Part shown: in pieces, positions 47,574 to 55,380 of the stretch | How positions within the stretch are numbered: the first letter of the stretch is position 1 | Layout of the letters: each line of letters starts with the position of its first letter | From: Lachnospiraceae bacterium | Lineage (GTDB): Bacteria > Bacillota > Clostridia > Lachnospirales > Lachnospiraceae | Assembly: GCA_902363835.1 (NCBI GenBank) | Contig: CABJBM010000023.1 | Span: forward strand, 44,452 to 108,451 | Reading direction: 5' to 3' | Length of the DNA stretch: 64,000 bases | Position numbers and translations under genes: made by a program | Notes under the pieces: generated by a model | Database searches by the model: none | Told to the model about the DNA's origin: nothing | The model's input: the letters and a program-made list of their open reading frames with translations, nothing else

Positions 47574-50438
47574 TTGCGCAAACATAAATTATGGAAAGAC
47601 GAGACTTTTTCAGGGGTTCAATTGCTGGACCGTATTCCCAGGCTGGTGATTCTGGGCATTTTTTTCGGGTTCATGTTCCTGGTACTGATTTTCCGCCTGT
47701 ACCGTCTTCAGATCCTGGAAGGGGAAACCAGCCAGGAAGAGTTTATGAGTTCCATTATGAAGGCCCAGAGACTCGCCGGAAGCCGCGGAAACATTTATGA
47801 CAGGAATGGAAATTTACTGGCCTCAAACCGGCTTTCCTATGACATTACCCTGGAGGATTCCCAGAATTACAAGTCAAAGAAAGAACGCCAGCGGTCCTTG
47901 AACGGAATTGCATATCAGCTGATCCGCCTGGTCCGGGATGAGGACAAGTTAAATGCAGCCCTGCCCATAACTGTGGATGAACAGGGAAACTATGGGTTTA
48001 CTGAAGAAGGGTGGAAGCTCAGCCGTTTTAAAGCTGATTTTTACGGAAAAAGCACGGTGGATGAACTGAAGGATGAAGAAAAGTCCGTGACAGCGGATGA
48101 ACTCATGAAAAAAATATGCAGTAAGGATAAGTTTCTGATCGAGGATTCCTACATAGAAGAGGAACAGGAGCAATATGGACTGCCCCCTGCTCTTACTCCT
48201 AAGGAGACTTTGCAGATAGCCAACATCCGTTACGGCCTTTCCCTGAATTCATACCGCAAATATCTGCCATATCTGGTGGCTTCCGATGTATCTGAGGAAG
48301 CTATGGTGGAGGTGCTGGAAAAGAAACGAAGCCTGCCGGGAGCGGATATTCAGGAAGGCAGTGTCAGGGTTTACTACGGAGGAGAAAGCCTTTCCTCCAT
48401 ATTAGGATATACCGGGCCGGTTTCTGCCGATGAACTGGAAGCAGGAAACAAGGAAAGTGCCGTTTACACGAACCAGTCCAACATAGGAAAAGGCGGAATT
48501 GAGAAATCCATGGAAGGCTGGCTTCGGGGTCAGGATGGTATGGAACAGTTTTATACGGATGTGGTGGGAAACCGGAAATCGGAATCGGAAATCACCAGAC
48601 AGCCCCAGACAGGAAAGGATGTTTACCTGACCATTGACAGGGATTTGCAGAATGCTGTTTATCAGATGCTGGAACAGCAGATTGCCGGAATCCTCCTTGC
48701 CAATATGGTAGAGAGCAAAAGGGCGGATATGCCAAAAGCAGCCGATGCAGCCCAGATCCGAATTTCATCGGATGAAGTTTATTTTGCTTTATTAAAGAAC
48801 CATATTATTGATACCGGCCGGTTTCAGGAAGGAAATGCAACGGACCTGGAAAAGGCTGTTCATGAAAAGTTTGCTTACAAGAAAGAACAGGTTTTCCAAA
48901 GGTTTTCCGATTCCTTTGATGTTTCAGGCTCAGGATATGATTCCTTAAGCAATGAGCTGAAAGACTATTATGATTATCTCCTTGATGCAGTCATGAAGAA
49001 AAAGATTCTTTCAGAAGAAAGCGGGACCTGGGACCGGAATGAAAAAAGCTTCCGTCAGTATCTTTCTGACTGCATTGCAAATGGATGGATTGATTTAAGC
49101 CAGGCGGAATCCTCTGAAAAATATATAACACTTGAAAACGGCAGACGCCTGATTGAAGAAATGATCCTGGATGATTTAAAGAAAGATTCCGGTTTTGATC
49201 TGCGGATATTTCAGGCAATGATAATGGAAGGCACTCTGACCGGAGAGGAGGTGGAAGGGCTTCTTTATGACCAGGGAATATTGTCAAAAGAGGATCCGGA
49301 TTATGCCCTTCTAATAAACGGGCAGCTGAATGCCTGGCAGTTTATACGCAAAAAAATAAAAAATCTGGAAATCACTCCTGCCCAGCTGGCCTTAAATCCC
49401 TGTTCCGGATCAGCCGTGGTGGTCAGTCCCCAGGACGGACAGGTACTGGCCTGCGTAAGCTATCCGGGTTATGACAACAACCGGCTGGCAAATCAGATGG
49501 ACACATCCTACTATCAGAAGCTTGCAGCGGATTTATCCCTGCCCCTGTTTAACCGGGCCACCAGCCAGCTGACGGCTCCAGGATCCACCTTTAAGCCGGT
49601 AACGGTAATTGCAGGGCTGAACGAAGGGGTCATCAGTACAGATACCGGCGTGGTATGCACTGGAATATTTGATAAGATACAGCCTCCTCTGCGCTGTTGG
49701 AAGCGGTCAGGACACGGTCCGATTCTTTCCAGTGCCGATGCCCTTAAAAATTCCTGTAATGTTTATCTGTCCGAAATCACGTACCGGATGGGGACTGAAG
49801 CGGATGGAACGTTTTCGGAAGGGAAGGGATTAAATAAGCTTCAGGAATATGCCGGTTTACTGGATCTGGATAAAAAGACCGGCATTGAAATCGGAGAAGC
49901 AGAACCCCATATAACGGATCAGTTCGCCATACCTTCTTCCATTGGACAGGGAACTCATAACTATACAACCACACAGATCGCACGGTATACGGCCACTCTG
50001 GCCAACCATGGAGACAGCTATGATCTTTCTCTTATTTATAAAATGACAGATGCAGACGGCAATACGGTTGAAGCCTATAATCCAACGCTTCAAAGCAGCG
50101 TTTCACTTCCGGACTACATATGGAATGACGTGGCGAAGGGCATGAATGAGCTGGTAAAAACCAATGCAACCTTAAAAGACTTGAAAATAAATGCAGCCGG
50201 AAAGACCGGAACTGCAGAGGAATCCAAAAACCGTCCCAATCACGGGCTCTTCATAGGATATGCCCCGTTTGAGAACCCGCAGATAGCCGTAACAGTACGT
50301 ATTGCCAACGGTTACAGTTCCGGCAATGTGGTGGGGGTAGGAAAAGGAATTTTCAATTATTACTTTCATCTGGAAGATCCCGCTGACATCCTTACGGGAA
50401 CTGCTTCCGGCGTGTCCAATAATTTGCGGACGGATTAA
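47574..50438 (+). CDS. Class B penicillin-binding protein 2-like transpeptidase
   Basis: A 954-aa peptidoglycan transpeptidase. One N-terminal membrane helix (~18-42) is followed by the PBP dimerisation domain (SRGNIYDRNGNLLASNRLSYD) and the transpeptidase with Ser671-x-x-Lys674 (STFK), Ser727-Cys-Asn729 and Lys877-Thr-Gly-Thr. A ~240-residue, probably helical insertion (~360-600) separates the last two domains, as in long clostridial MrdA-like PBPs. The start is TTG, supported by AAGGAG at 47561-47566. It is the first gene of a two-PBP operon behind a BlaI/MecI-like operator, so it may be beta-lactam inducible. Confidence 0.9.
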   Translation: MRKHKLWKDETFSGVQLLDRIPRLVILGIFFGFMFLVLIFRLYRLQILEGETSQEEFMSSIMKAQRLAGSRGNIYDRNGNLLASNRLSYDITLEDSQNYKSKKERQRSLNGIAYQLIRLVRDEDKLNAALPITVDEQGNYGFTEEGWKLSRFKADFYGKSTVDELKDEEKSVTADELMKKICSKDKFLIEDSYIEEEQEQYGLPPALTPKETLQIANIRYGLSLNSYRKYLPYLVASDVSEEAMVEVLEKKRSLPGADIQEGSVRVYYGGESLSSILGYTGPVSADELEAGNKESAVYTNQSNIGKGGIEKSMEGWLRGQDGMEQFYTDVVGNRKSESEITRQPQTGKDVYLTIDRDLQNAVYQMLEQQIAGILLANMVESKRADMPKAADAAQIRISSDEVYFALLKNHIIDTGRFQEGNATDLEKAVHEKFAYKKEQVFQRFSDSFDVSGSGYDSLSNELKDYYDYLLDAVMKKKILSEESGTWDRNEKSFRQYLSDCIANGWIDLSQAESSEKYITLENGRRLIEEMILDDLKKDSGFDLRIFQAMIMEGTLTGEEVEGLLYDQGILSKEDPDYALLINGQLNAWQFIRKKIKNLEITPAQLALNPCSGSAVVVSPQDGQVLACVSYPGYDNNRLANQMDTSYYQKLAADLSLPLFNRATSQLTAPGSTFKPVTVIAGLNEGVISTDTGVVCTGIFDKIQPPLRCWKRSGHGPILSSADALKNSCNVYLSEITYRMGTEADGTFSEGKGLNKLQEYAGLLDLDKKTGIEIGEAEPHITDQFAIPSSIGQGTHNYTTTQIARYTATLANHGDSYDLSLIYKMTDADGNTVEAYNPTLQSSVSLPDYIWNDVAKGMNELVKTNATLKDLKINAAGKTGTAEESKNRPNHGLFIGYAPFENPQIAVTVRIANGYSSGNVVGVGKGIFNYYFHLEDPADILTGTASGVSNNLRTD

Positions 50439-50451
50439 CAGGAGGTGTGAT

Positions 50452-52569
50452 ATGAGGCGTAGAAAAAGGAGATTTTTATTCAGTACTGTTTGCACACTTT
50501 TGATTTTGCTGGCAGGCCTGGCGGGAGCGGCCCTGTTCTTTCATATTCAGGGGAAAATCAGAGGGGCGGAGAAAAAGCCGGATGCGTTGTTTCTGGAATA
50601 CGTGGAAAACCTTTCCACGGCGGACTATAAGGCCATGTATGGGATGCTGGATGAGCAGAGCCATTTAAATATCAGTGAAGAGGATTTTATCACCAGGCAT
50701 AAAAATATCTACGAAGGAATCGAGGCCTCCGGAATAACCGCCCAGATCAGGCAGGTAGAAGAAAAAGACGGGGAGGCAGCGGTCAGCTACAGCATGAGCC
50801 TTGGCAGCATTGCAGGGGAGATCAGTTTCAGCAATCAGGTAAAATTCCGGAAGGAAAAGAAAAAAGGCTATGAGATGGTATGGAATGACAGTTTGATCTT
50901 TCCGGAACTGGGGAGCTCGGATAAGGTGAGGGTATCAACGGACAAAGCCCAGAGAGGAAGCGTTTTTGACCGGAATGGGCTGCTTCTTGCAGGAAAAGGC
51001 ACTGCTTCCTCCGTAGGCCTGGTTCCCGGAAAAATGAACGTGGATTCTGATGAAGATATAGAGACCCTTGGGAACCTCCTTGGGATATCAGGGGATGCGA
51101 TCAGGAATAAACTGTCTGCCAAATGGGTGAAAGAAGATTCTTTTGTACCCTTAAAGACCATTAAAAAAGTAGATGAGCTTAATTTAAATTCTATGGAGCC
51201 ACGGGAGGACAACGTTAAAAATAAGGCATTCCAGGATGAGCTTCTGACTGTTGCCGGAGTCCTGATAACGGATACACAAGTGCGCTATTACCCGTTGGGG
51301 GAGAGCGGAGCACATCTGGTGGGATATGTCCAGAATGTGACGGCAGAGGATCTTGAAAAACATCCGGGAGAGGATTATCTTTCAGACAGCGTGATTGGAA
51401 GGAGCGGAATGGAGGCCTTATTTGAGAAAGAGCTGAAAGGGACCAATGGACGGACGGTTGCCATTACTGATTCCGGCGGTAATCTTAAGAAAACCCTGGC
51501 GGCAAAGCCACGGGCAGACGGAACAGATATTACCCTGACCATTGACAGTGCCCTTCAGGATGAGATTTACCAAGAATTTAAGGAGGATAAAAGCTGTACG
51601 GTTGCCATGAACCCTTATACCGGCGAAGTGCTGGCCCTTGTCAGCACGCCATCCTACGATGACAATGATTTTATCCTTGGAATGTCCGAAGAAAAATGGG
51701 CTTCTTTAAATGATGATGAAAGAAAGCCCATGTTCAACCGGTTCCGCCAGAGATTTGCCCCGGGATCTTCTTTTAAGCCCATAACCGGAGCCATCGGGCT
51801 TTCTACCGGAGCCATTGATCCCAACCAGGATTTTGGAAAGGAAGGGTTAAGCTGGAGAAAGGATGAAAGCTGGGGAAGCTATTATGTTACCACCCTTCAT
51901 GATTACAGCCCGGCCATACTGGAGAACGCATTTATTTATTCGGATAACATTTATTTTGCAAAGGCTGCCTTAAAAATCGGCTATGATGATTTTATGTCCG
52001 GTCTGGATAAACTGGGGTTTAATCAGGAAATTCCTTTTGACATATCTGTGACAAAGTCTCAATATTCCAATACGGAACGGATTGAAACCGAGGTGCAGCT
52101 GGCTGACAGCGGATATGGGCAGGGGCAGATGTTAGTTAATCCTATACACTTAGCGTCCCTTTATACTATGTTTGCTAATAATGGAAACGTTATTAAGCCG
52201 TATTTGCAGTACAAAGCAGAGGCAGAGCCGGAAGTCTGGCTGCAGAGTGCATGCTCCCCGGAGATTGCGGAAAGGATTCGGATTGCGCTCAGTAAAGTGA
52301 TCAGTTCTGAACACGGGACCGGACACGCAGCATATCGGAATGATCTGGAACTTGCAGGAAAGACAGGAACGGCTGAGATCAAGGCATCAAAAGATGACAA
52401 AACGGGTACGGAGCTTGGCTGGTTTGCCATATTTACAACGGATCCTAAACTGGAGAAACCCATTCTTCTGGTGAGTATGGCAGAGGATGTAAAGGATAGG
52501 GGAGGAAGCGGATATGTGGTGAGAAAGGACAAAGCTATATTAAATTATTATATTCCAGGGGGGCGGTAA
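50452..52569 (+). CDS. Class B3-type penicillin-binding protein with MecA-like N domain
   Basis: A 705-aa membrane-anchored transpeptidase. A TM helix (~8-32) is followed by an NTF2-like MecA_N domain (~38-155, ending VWNDSLIFPEL), a dimerisation domain (QRGSVFDRNGLLLAG onward) and a transpeptidase domain with Ser439-Ser-Phe-Lys442, Ser497-Asp-Asn499 and Lys637-Thr-Gly-Thr. This domain order is that of low-affinity PBPs (PBP2a, PBP5fm, B. subtilis PBP3). It lies 13 bp after the first PBP gene and ends the operon. Low beta-lactam affinity is possible but cannot be judged from motifs alone. Confidence 0.9.
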   Translation: MRRRKRRFLFSTVCTLLILLAGLAGAALFFHIQGKIRGAEKKPDALFLEYVENLSTADYKAMYGMLDEQSHLNISEEDFITRHKNIYEGIEASGITAQIRQVEEKDGEAAVSYSMSLGSIAGEISFSNQVKFRKEKKKGYEMVWNDSLIFPELGSSDKVRVSTDKAQRGSVFDRNGLLLAGKGTASSVGLVPGKMNVDSDEDIETLGNLLGISGDAIRNKLSAKWVKEDSFVPLKTIKKVDELNLNSMEPREDNVKNKAFQDELLTVAGVLITDTQVRYYPLGESGAHLVGYVQNVTAEDLEKHPGEDYLSDSVIGRSGMEALFEKELKGTNGRTVAITDSGGNLKKTLAAKPRADGTDITLTIDSALQDEIYQEFKEDKSCTVAMNPYTGEVLALVSTPSYDDNDFILGMSEEKWASLNDDERKPMFNRFRQRFAPGSSFKPITGAIGLSTGAIDPNQDFGKEGLSWRKDESWGSYYVTTLHDYSPAILENAFIYSDNIYFAKAALKIGYDDFMSGLDKLGFNQEIPFDISVTKSQYSNTERIETEVQLADSGYGQGQMLVNPIHLASLYTMFANNGNVIKPYLQYKAEAEPEVWLQSACSPEIAERIRIALSKVISSEHGTGHAAYRNDLELAGKTGTAEIKASKDDKTGTELGWFAIFTTDPKLEKPILLVSMAEDVKDRGGSGYVVRKDKAILNYYIPGGR

Positions 52570-52677
52570 AGAGAGGGGTGTCGTATTGGTTTGGATTTGG
52601 TATGGTTATTTATTTCTTTAGTTATGGTTTGTTTTATTATTAATGTAGTATTAAGGAATTGTGCATAAATATATGGT

Positions 52678-52715
52678 AAAGGTCCCTAATGGAAAAGATT
52701 AGGGACCTTTTAGTG
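52678..52715 (+). terminator. Rho-independent terminator of the PBP operon
   Basis: A perfect 13-bp stem (AAAGGTCCCTAAT at 52678-52690 with ATTAGGGACCTTT at 52698-52710). It ends the chromosomal-type region; the accessory DNA starts after it. Confidence 0.88.
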
Positions 52716-52777
52716 TATGTTTATGCATTTTTTTGTCTGGATGAGGAGGGACTGGAGCCTTAGATTTATCAGGAACA

Positions 52778-52789
52778 GAACATATGTTC
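52778..52789. promoter_or_regulatory. LexA (SOS) box 1
   Basis: GAACATATGTTC, in the context AGAACATATGTTCG, matches the Gram-positive LexA/DinR consensus CGAACRNRYGTTYG in its core. It lies 9 bp upstream of the -35 box of the promoter at 52799. Confidence 0.8.
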
Positions 52790-52798
52790 GAAAAAGTA

Positions 52799-52827
52799 TT
52801 GACAAAAGGATATGAGAGTATTATAAT
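52799..52827 (+). promoter_or_regulatory. Sigma-A promoter framed by two LexA boxes
   Basis: TTGACA (52799-52804), a 17-bp spacer and TATAAT (52822-52827), both full consensus. With one LexA box on each side it should be silent until DNA damage. The first good open reading frame downstream is the tail-fibre-like gene at 53162, about 330 bases away. Confidence 0.85.
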
Positions 52828-52845
52828 TCGGATGTCGACAAAACA

Positions 52846-52857
52846 GAACATATGTTC
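52846..52857. promoter_or_regulatory. LexA (SOS) box 2
   Basis: A second identical GAACATATGTTC with the same flanks (ACA before, GAAAAA after), 68 bp from box 1 and just after the predicted transcription start. Confidence 0.8.
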
Positions 52858-52861
52858 GAAA

Positions 52862-53161
52862 AATAAGAAGGATCACGTATAGGATTAGAGATTGTTTCGT
52901 GGTAATGCATGTAACAGCTAAATGATCAGAATAAACGTGATAAGCGGTAAACATTTTATGTCATAATGAGCCTGTAACGTGGTATTGGTTATGTATTAAT
53001 AAAAGATTGGTCATTAATAGATATTGCTGAATTTCGTCTTTTATTTAAACAAATGTTTAAAATAAGATTTATGCCAGAATTGCTTAAAGGAAAAGGAATA
53101 AAGTAGTTTTACAGCTAAAGAAATCAAAGAAAAAAATTCAAATTAAAAGAGGAGAAATAAT
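52862..53161 (+). other. Leader region with a start-less open stretch
   Basis: AT-rich sequence between the SOS promoter and the tail-fibre gene. The frame 52978-53106 is open for about 42 codons and ends in ...RFMPELLKGKGIK before a TAG. It has no start codon at its beginning, so it may be the 3' end of a deleted upstream gene. It contains the inverted repeat TTTAAACAAATGTTTAAA (53044-53061). No other feature is seen. Confidence 0.4.
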
Positions 53162-53551
53162 ATGTCAAGTACAAATAAAACATCATTAGGATTAAATATG
53201 TGGGAAGCATCGGATAAGCCGGTAAGACAGGATTTTGTTAATGATAATGTTATTATTGATGAGAAGATGACTAAGTTAAATAGTGATTTAAGCAACAATA
53301 TTGGTAATGGTCGATACAGTAGTGATCTAATGGATGATGCTCCAGGGACTTTGTTGTATTGGAATGGCAATACTCATAACACTCCCTTTAAAGCTGGTCT
53401 TACCCTTTCGTCTGAAGGTATGGCTTTAGTTAAAGGCAGCTTTAGCGGATGGCAAACGGTTTTTGCTATTCCAATAGGTGATACAAGGATTTTTCTTCAT
53501 TCAACAAATGCTGGCGAACCTACTGGTTGGAAATCTATTCAATTAAGTTAA
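53162..53551 (+). CDS. Phage tail-fibre-like protein, expressed shufflon gene (constant N-terminus + cassette 0)
   Basis: A 129-aa protein. The N-terminal ~43 residues (SSTNKTSLGLNMWEASDKPV and the following DFVNDN) resemble the conserved start of tail-appendage proteins in Firmicutes phages. The C-terminal part (from SDL, residue ~42) is a small beta-rich domain ending PTGWKSIQLS, as in receptor-binding tips. The ATG has GAGGAG 7 bases upstream. A recombination repeat (53280-53290) lies at the junction of the constant and variable parts. Three other cassettes nearby start with the same repeat in the same frame, so the C-terminus should be exchangeable by inversion. No other tail genes are present. 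Confidence 0.75.
   Translation: MSSTNKTSLGLNMWEASDKPVRQDFVNDNVIIDEKMTKLNSDLSNNIGNGRYSSDLMDDAPGTLLYWNGNTHNTPFKAGLTLSSEGMALVKGSFSGWQTVFAIPIGDTRIFLHSTNAGEPTGWKSIQLS
53280..53290 (+). repeat. Shufflon recombination repeat 1
   Basis: ATAGTGATTTA within ACTAAGTTAAATAGTGATTT, at the constant/variable junction of the expressed gene; encodes part of Asn-Ser-Asp-Leu. Confidence 0.75.
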
Positions 53552-53561
53552 ATGATCATTT
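53550..53561. repeat. Palindrome at tail-to-tail junction of cassettes 0 and A
   Basis: AAATGATCATTT, a perfect palindrome, contains or touches the stop codons of both convergent cassettes. The same palindrome is at 55369-55380 between cassettes B and C. Confidence 0.7.
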
Positions 53562-53867
53562 AATTTAAATCGTTAAGAGTATAATCAATACTATAGCTAG
53601 TCTCATGGCCGTTGCTGATACTTAAAAAATATATGCCATATACTCCAAAAAAGCTTAACCACCCATATTTTCCATCAGCATATTTAAAGCCCTCAACCAG
53701 ACCCAGTCCATTTATATTAACTAATTCACGAAAATGTCCTGGAGTAGTACCATAGAATATGTTTACAAGCTTTTCCCTTATCGTTGATCCCACTACGGTT
53801 ATTTCAAGTGGAAAAGTCTTTGAATCTAAAGCTGTCAGATTGTTATTTGTGTTTGCTAAATCACTAT
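53560..53867 (-). CDS. Silent tail-fibre cassette A (no start codon)
   Basis: From repeat 2 (53857-53867 on this strand) the frame Ser-Asp-Leu-Ala-Asn-Thr is open for about 100 codons. It reads SDLANTNNNLTALDSKTFPL and continues into VGSTIREKLVNIFYGTTPG, ending TLNDLN. A TAA lies two codons before the repeat and there is no start or ribosome site at the head, so it cannot be translated as placed. A GTG at 53793 would give a 77-aa product but has no convincing ribosome site. Inversion between repeats 1 and 2 would fuse it in frame to the constant N-terminus. It ends tail-to-tail with cassette 0. Confidence 0.7.
53857..53867 (-). repeat. Shufflon recombination repeat 2
   Basis: ATAGTGATTTA on the minus strand within ACTCAATAATATAGTGATTT, at the head of cassette A and inverted relative to repeat 1. 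Confidence 0.75.
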
Positions 53868-53932
53868 ATTATTGAGTAGTGGACCAAAACTGCTCTATCT
53901 TTTACAATAATGTGGAAGGAGGGTTTTAACAA

Positions 53933-54952
53933 ATGATAGAGCAGATTTTGGAAAAAGTGATCAATTCTATGCTGCCGCACCTGGATGGTGGGCAGATGGA
54001 GCAGCTGCATAATGCACTGTATATTAATTTTCATGGCGTGGAAGTAAGGGAAGAATGTTACGAGGTAGCAGAAACGGGCATTGACGGCGACGCCTTAAAG
54101 GTCAAGATGTTCGTGGCAAGCAAAAAGGCAGTTAATCGGCAGGAAAATACCTTAAAGCAATATACAACGGAGATCTGCAAGATGCTGGATTTTCTGGGGA
54201 AACGGATTGGGGACATTACCGCCATGGATCTCCGATATTATTATGGGGTAATGAGGGAGCAGCACGGCATCAAAATGACCACCATGCAGACAAGGCTGCA
54301 TTATTTATCCAGCTTCTGGGATTTCCTCACTACAGAGGAGCTTGTGACCAGTAACCCGGTTAAACGGGTAGGGATCCTGAAGCTGGCCAAGACCATCAAA
54401 AAGCCGTTTTCCCAGGAAGAAATGGAAGCACTTAGGGTTAATTGTACGGTACTGAGGGACCGTGCCTTAATGGAGTTTTTGTACAGTACAGGCGTCAGGG
54501 TGTCTGAGCTGGCGTTACTGAATGTCTGTGATATAGAAATGGGACGGCAGGAGTTGATTGTATTTGGTAAGGGAAGTAAGGAAAGAAAGGTGTATTTGAC
54601 GGATAATGCTAGGTTTTACTTAAAGAGATACCTTAAAGAGCGCATGAAGGAGGAGGGGATAACCGAGGAAGAATTGGTAAATAAGCCCTTATTTGCAACA
54701 TTAGATCAGCCTCATGCTCGCTTAACTGTTGCTGGAATCCAATACATGTTTAGGCAGCTTGGGCGGCGTGCAGGTGTGAAGAAGGTCCATCCGCATCGTT
54801 TTAGGAGGACCATAGCTACTGATCTACTAAATAGAGGGATGCCGGTGGAGCAGGTGTCAAGACTTCTAGGACATGAAAAATTGGATACGACAATGATCTA
54901 CTGCACAGTTCAGGAGGAAAATGTGAAAGAGTCTCACCGGAAGTTTGCATAA
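53933..54952 (+). CDS. Tyrosine recombinase (XerC/D-like), probable shufflon invertase
   Basis: A 339-aa site-specific recombinase. A ~70-residue N-terminal extension and a SAM-like core-binding domain (~75-155) precede the catalytic domain. All catalytic residues are visible: Arg189 (TGVRVSEL), Lys in GKGSKERK (~212), His286-x-x-Arg289 (HPHRFRRT), His314 (LLGHEKLDTT) and Tyr323 (MIYC). GGAGGG precedes the ATG. It lies inside the invertible region, between repeats 2 and 3, so it would itself be turned over by the larger inversion. This position points to DNA inversion of the tail-fibre cassettes, not to integration of a large element. Confidence 0.88.
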   Translation: MIEQILEKVINSMLPHLDGGQMEQLHNALYINFHGVEVREECYEVAETGIDGDALKVKMFVASKKAVNRQENTLKQYTTEICKMLDFLGKRIGDITAMDLRYYYGVMREQHGIKMTTMQTRLHYLSSFWDFLTTEELVTSNPVKRVGILKLAKTIKKPFSQEEMEALRVNCTVLRDRALMEFLYSTGVRVSELALLNVCDIEMGRQELIVFGKGSKERKVYLTDNARFYLKRYLKERMKEEGITEEELVNKPLFATLDQPHARLTVAGIQYMFRQLGRRAGVKKVHPHRFRRTIATDLLNRGMPVEQVSRLLGHEKLDTTMIYCTVQEENVKESHRKFA

Positions 54953-55070
54953 ATAGCTAAAATAGATTGATTTTAAGTAGCTGGAAACGGATGCTTTATT
55001 AAGTTTACCCTTTTTCTAAACAAAAGCTAGGAATGGAGCAAGATAGAGATATGAGAGATGGCTTAATAAT

Positions 55071-55081
55071 ATAGTGATTTA
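55071..55081 (+). repeat. Shufflon recombination repeat 3
   Basis: ATAGTGATTTA within GCTTAATAATATAGTGATTT, at the head of cassette B and in the same orientation as repeat 1. Its left flank is nearly identical to that of repeat 2. Confidence 0.75.
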
Positions 55082-55363
55082 ACAAAAACAAATAGCAATT
55101 TAAGTAACTTTGTTCAGATAAATCCAAAACTAGATAGTGGCTCTTTTTGGGGTGGAAATACTAGATCACTTATAAAGTGTGAGGCTATGAACAGTGGAGA
55201 TGTGTTCAATCCTTTCATAAACATTCCGACTGATAATGGCGTTTGGTGTATCGGTACTTACGCGAAAAATGAAGAACTTATGTTTAGATACTACCCCAAA
55301 GGAGGGAATCCAACTGGCGTAGCAGCAATAATACCTCCACCGACCAGTGATAGATGGATTTAA
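55071..55363 (+). CDS. Silent tail-fibre cassette B (no start codon)
   Basis: From repeat 3 the frame Ser-Asp-Leu-Thr-Lys-Thr is open for about 96 codons to a TAA at 55361. It encodes SNLSNFVQINPKLDSGSFWG, later GVWCIGTYAKNEEL, and ends TSDRWI. No start codon or ribosome site lies at its head, so it is a storage cassette. Because repeat 3 is in direct orientation to repeat 1, this cassette can join the expressed gene by inversion only after another inversion has reversed it; direct recombination would delete the recombinase. It ends tail-to-tail with cassette C. Confidence 0.65.
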
Positions 55364-55368
55364 AGTTT

Positions 55369-55380
55369 AAATGATCATTT
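55369..55380. repeat. Palindrome at tail-to-tail junction of cassettes B and C
   Basis: AAATGATCATTT, identical to the palindrome at 53550-53561. The stop codon of cassette C lies inside it. Confidence 0.7.
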
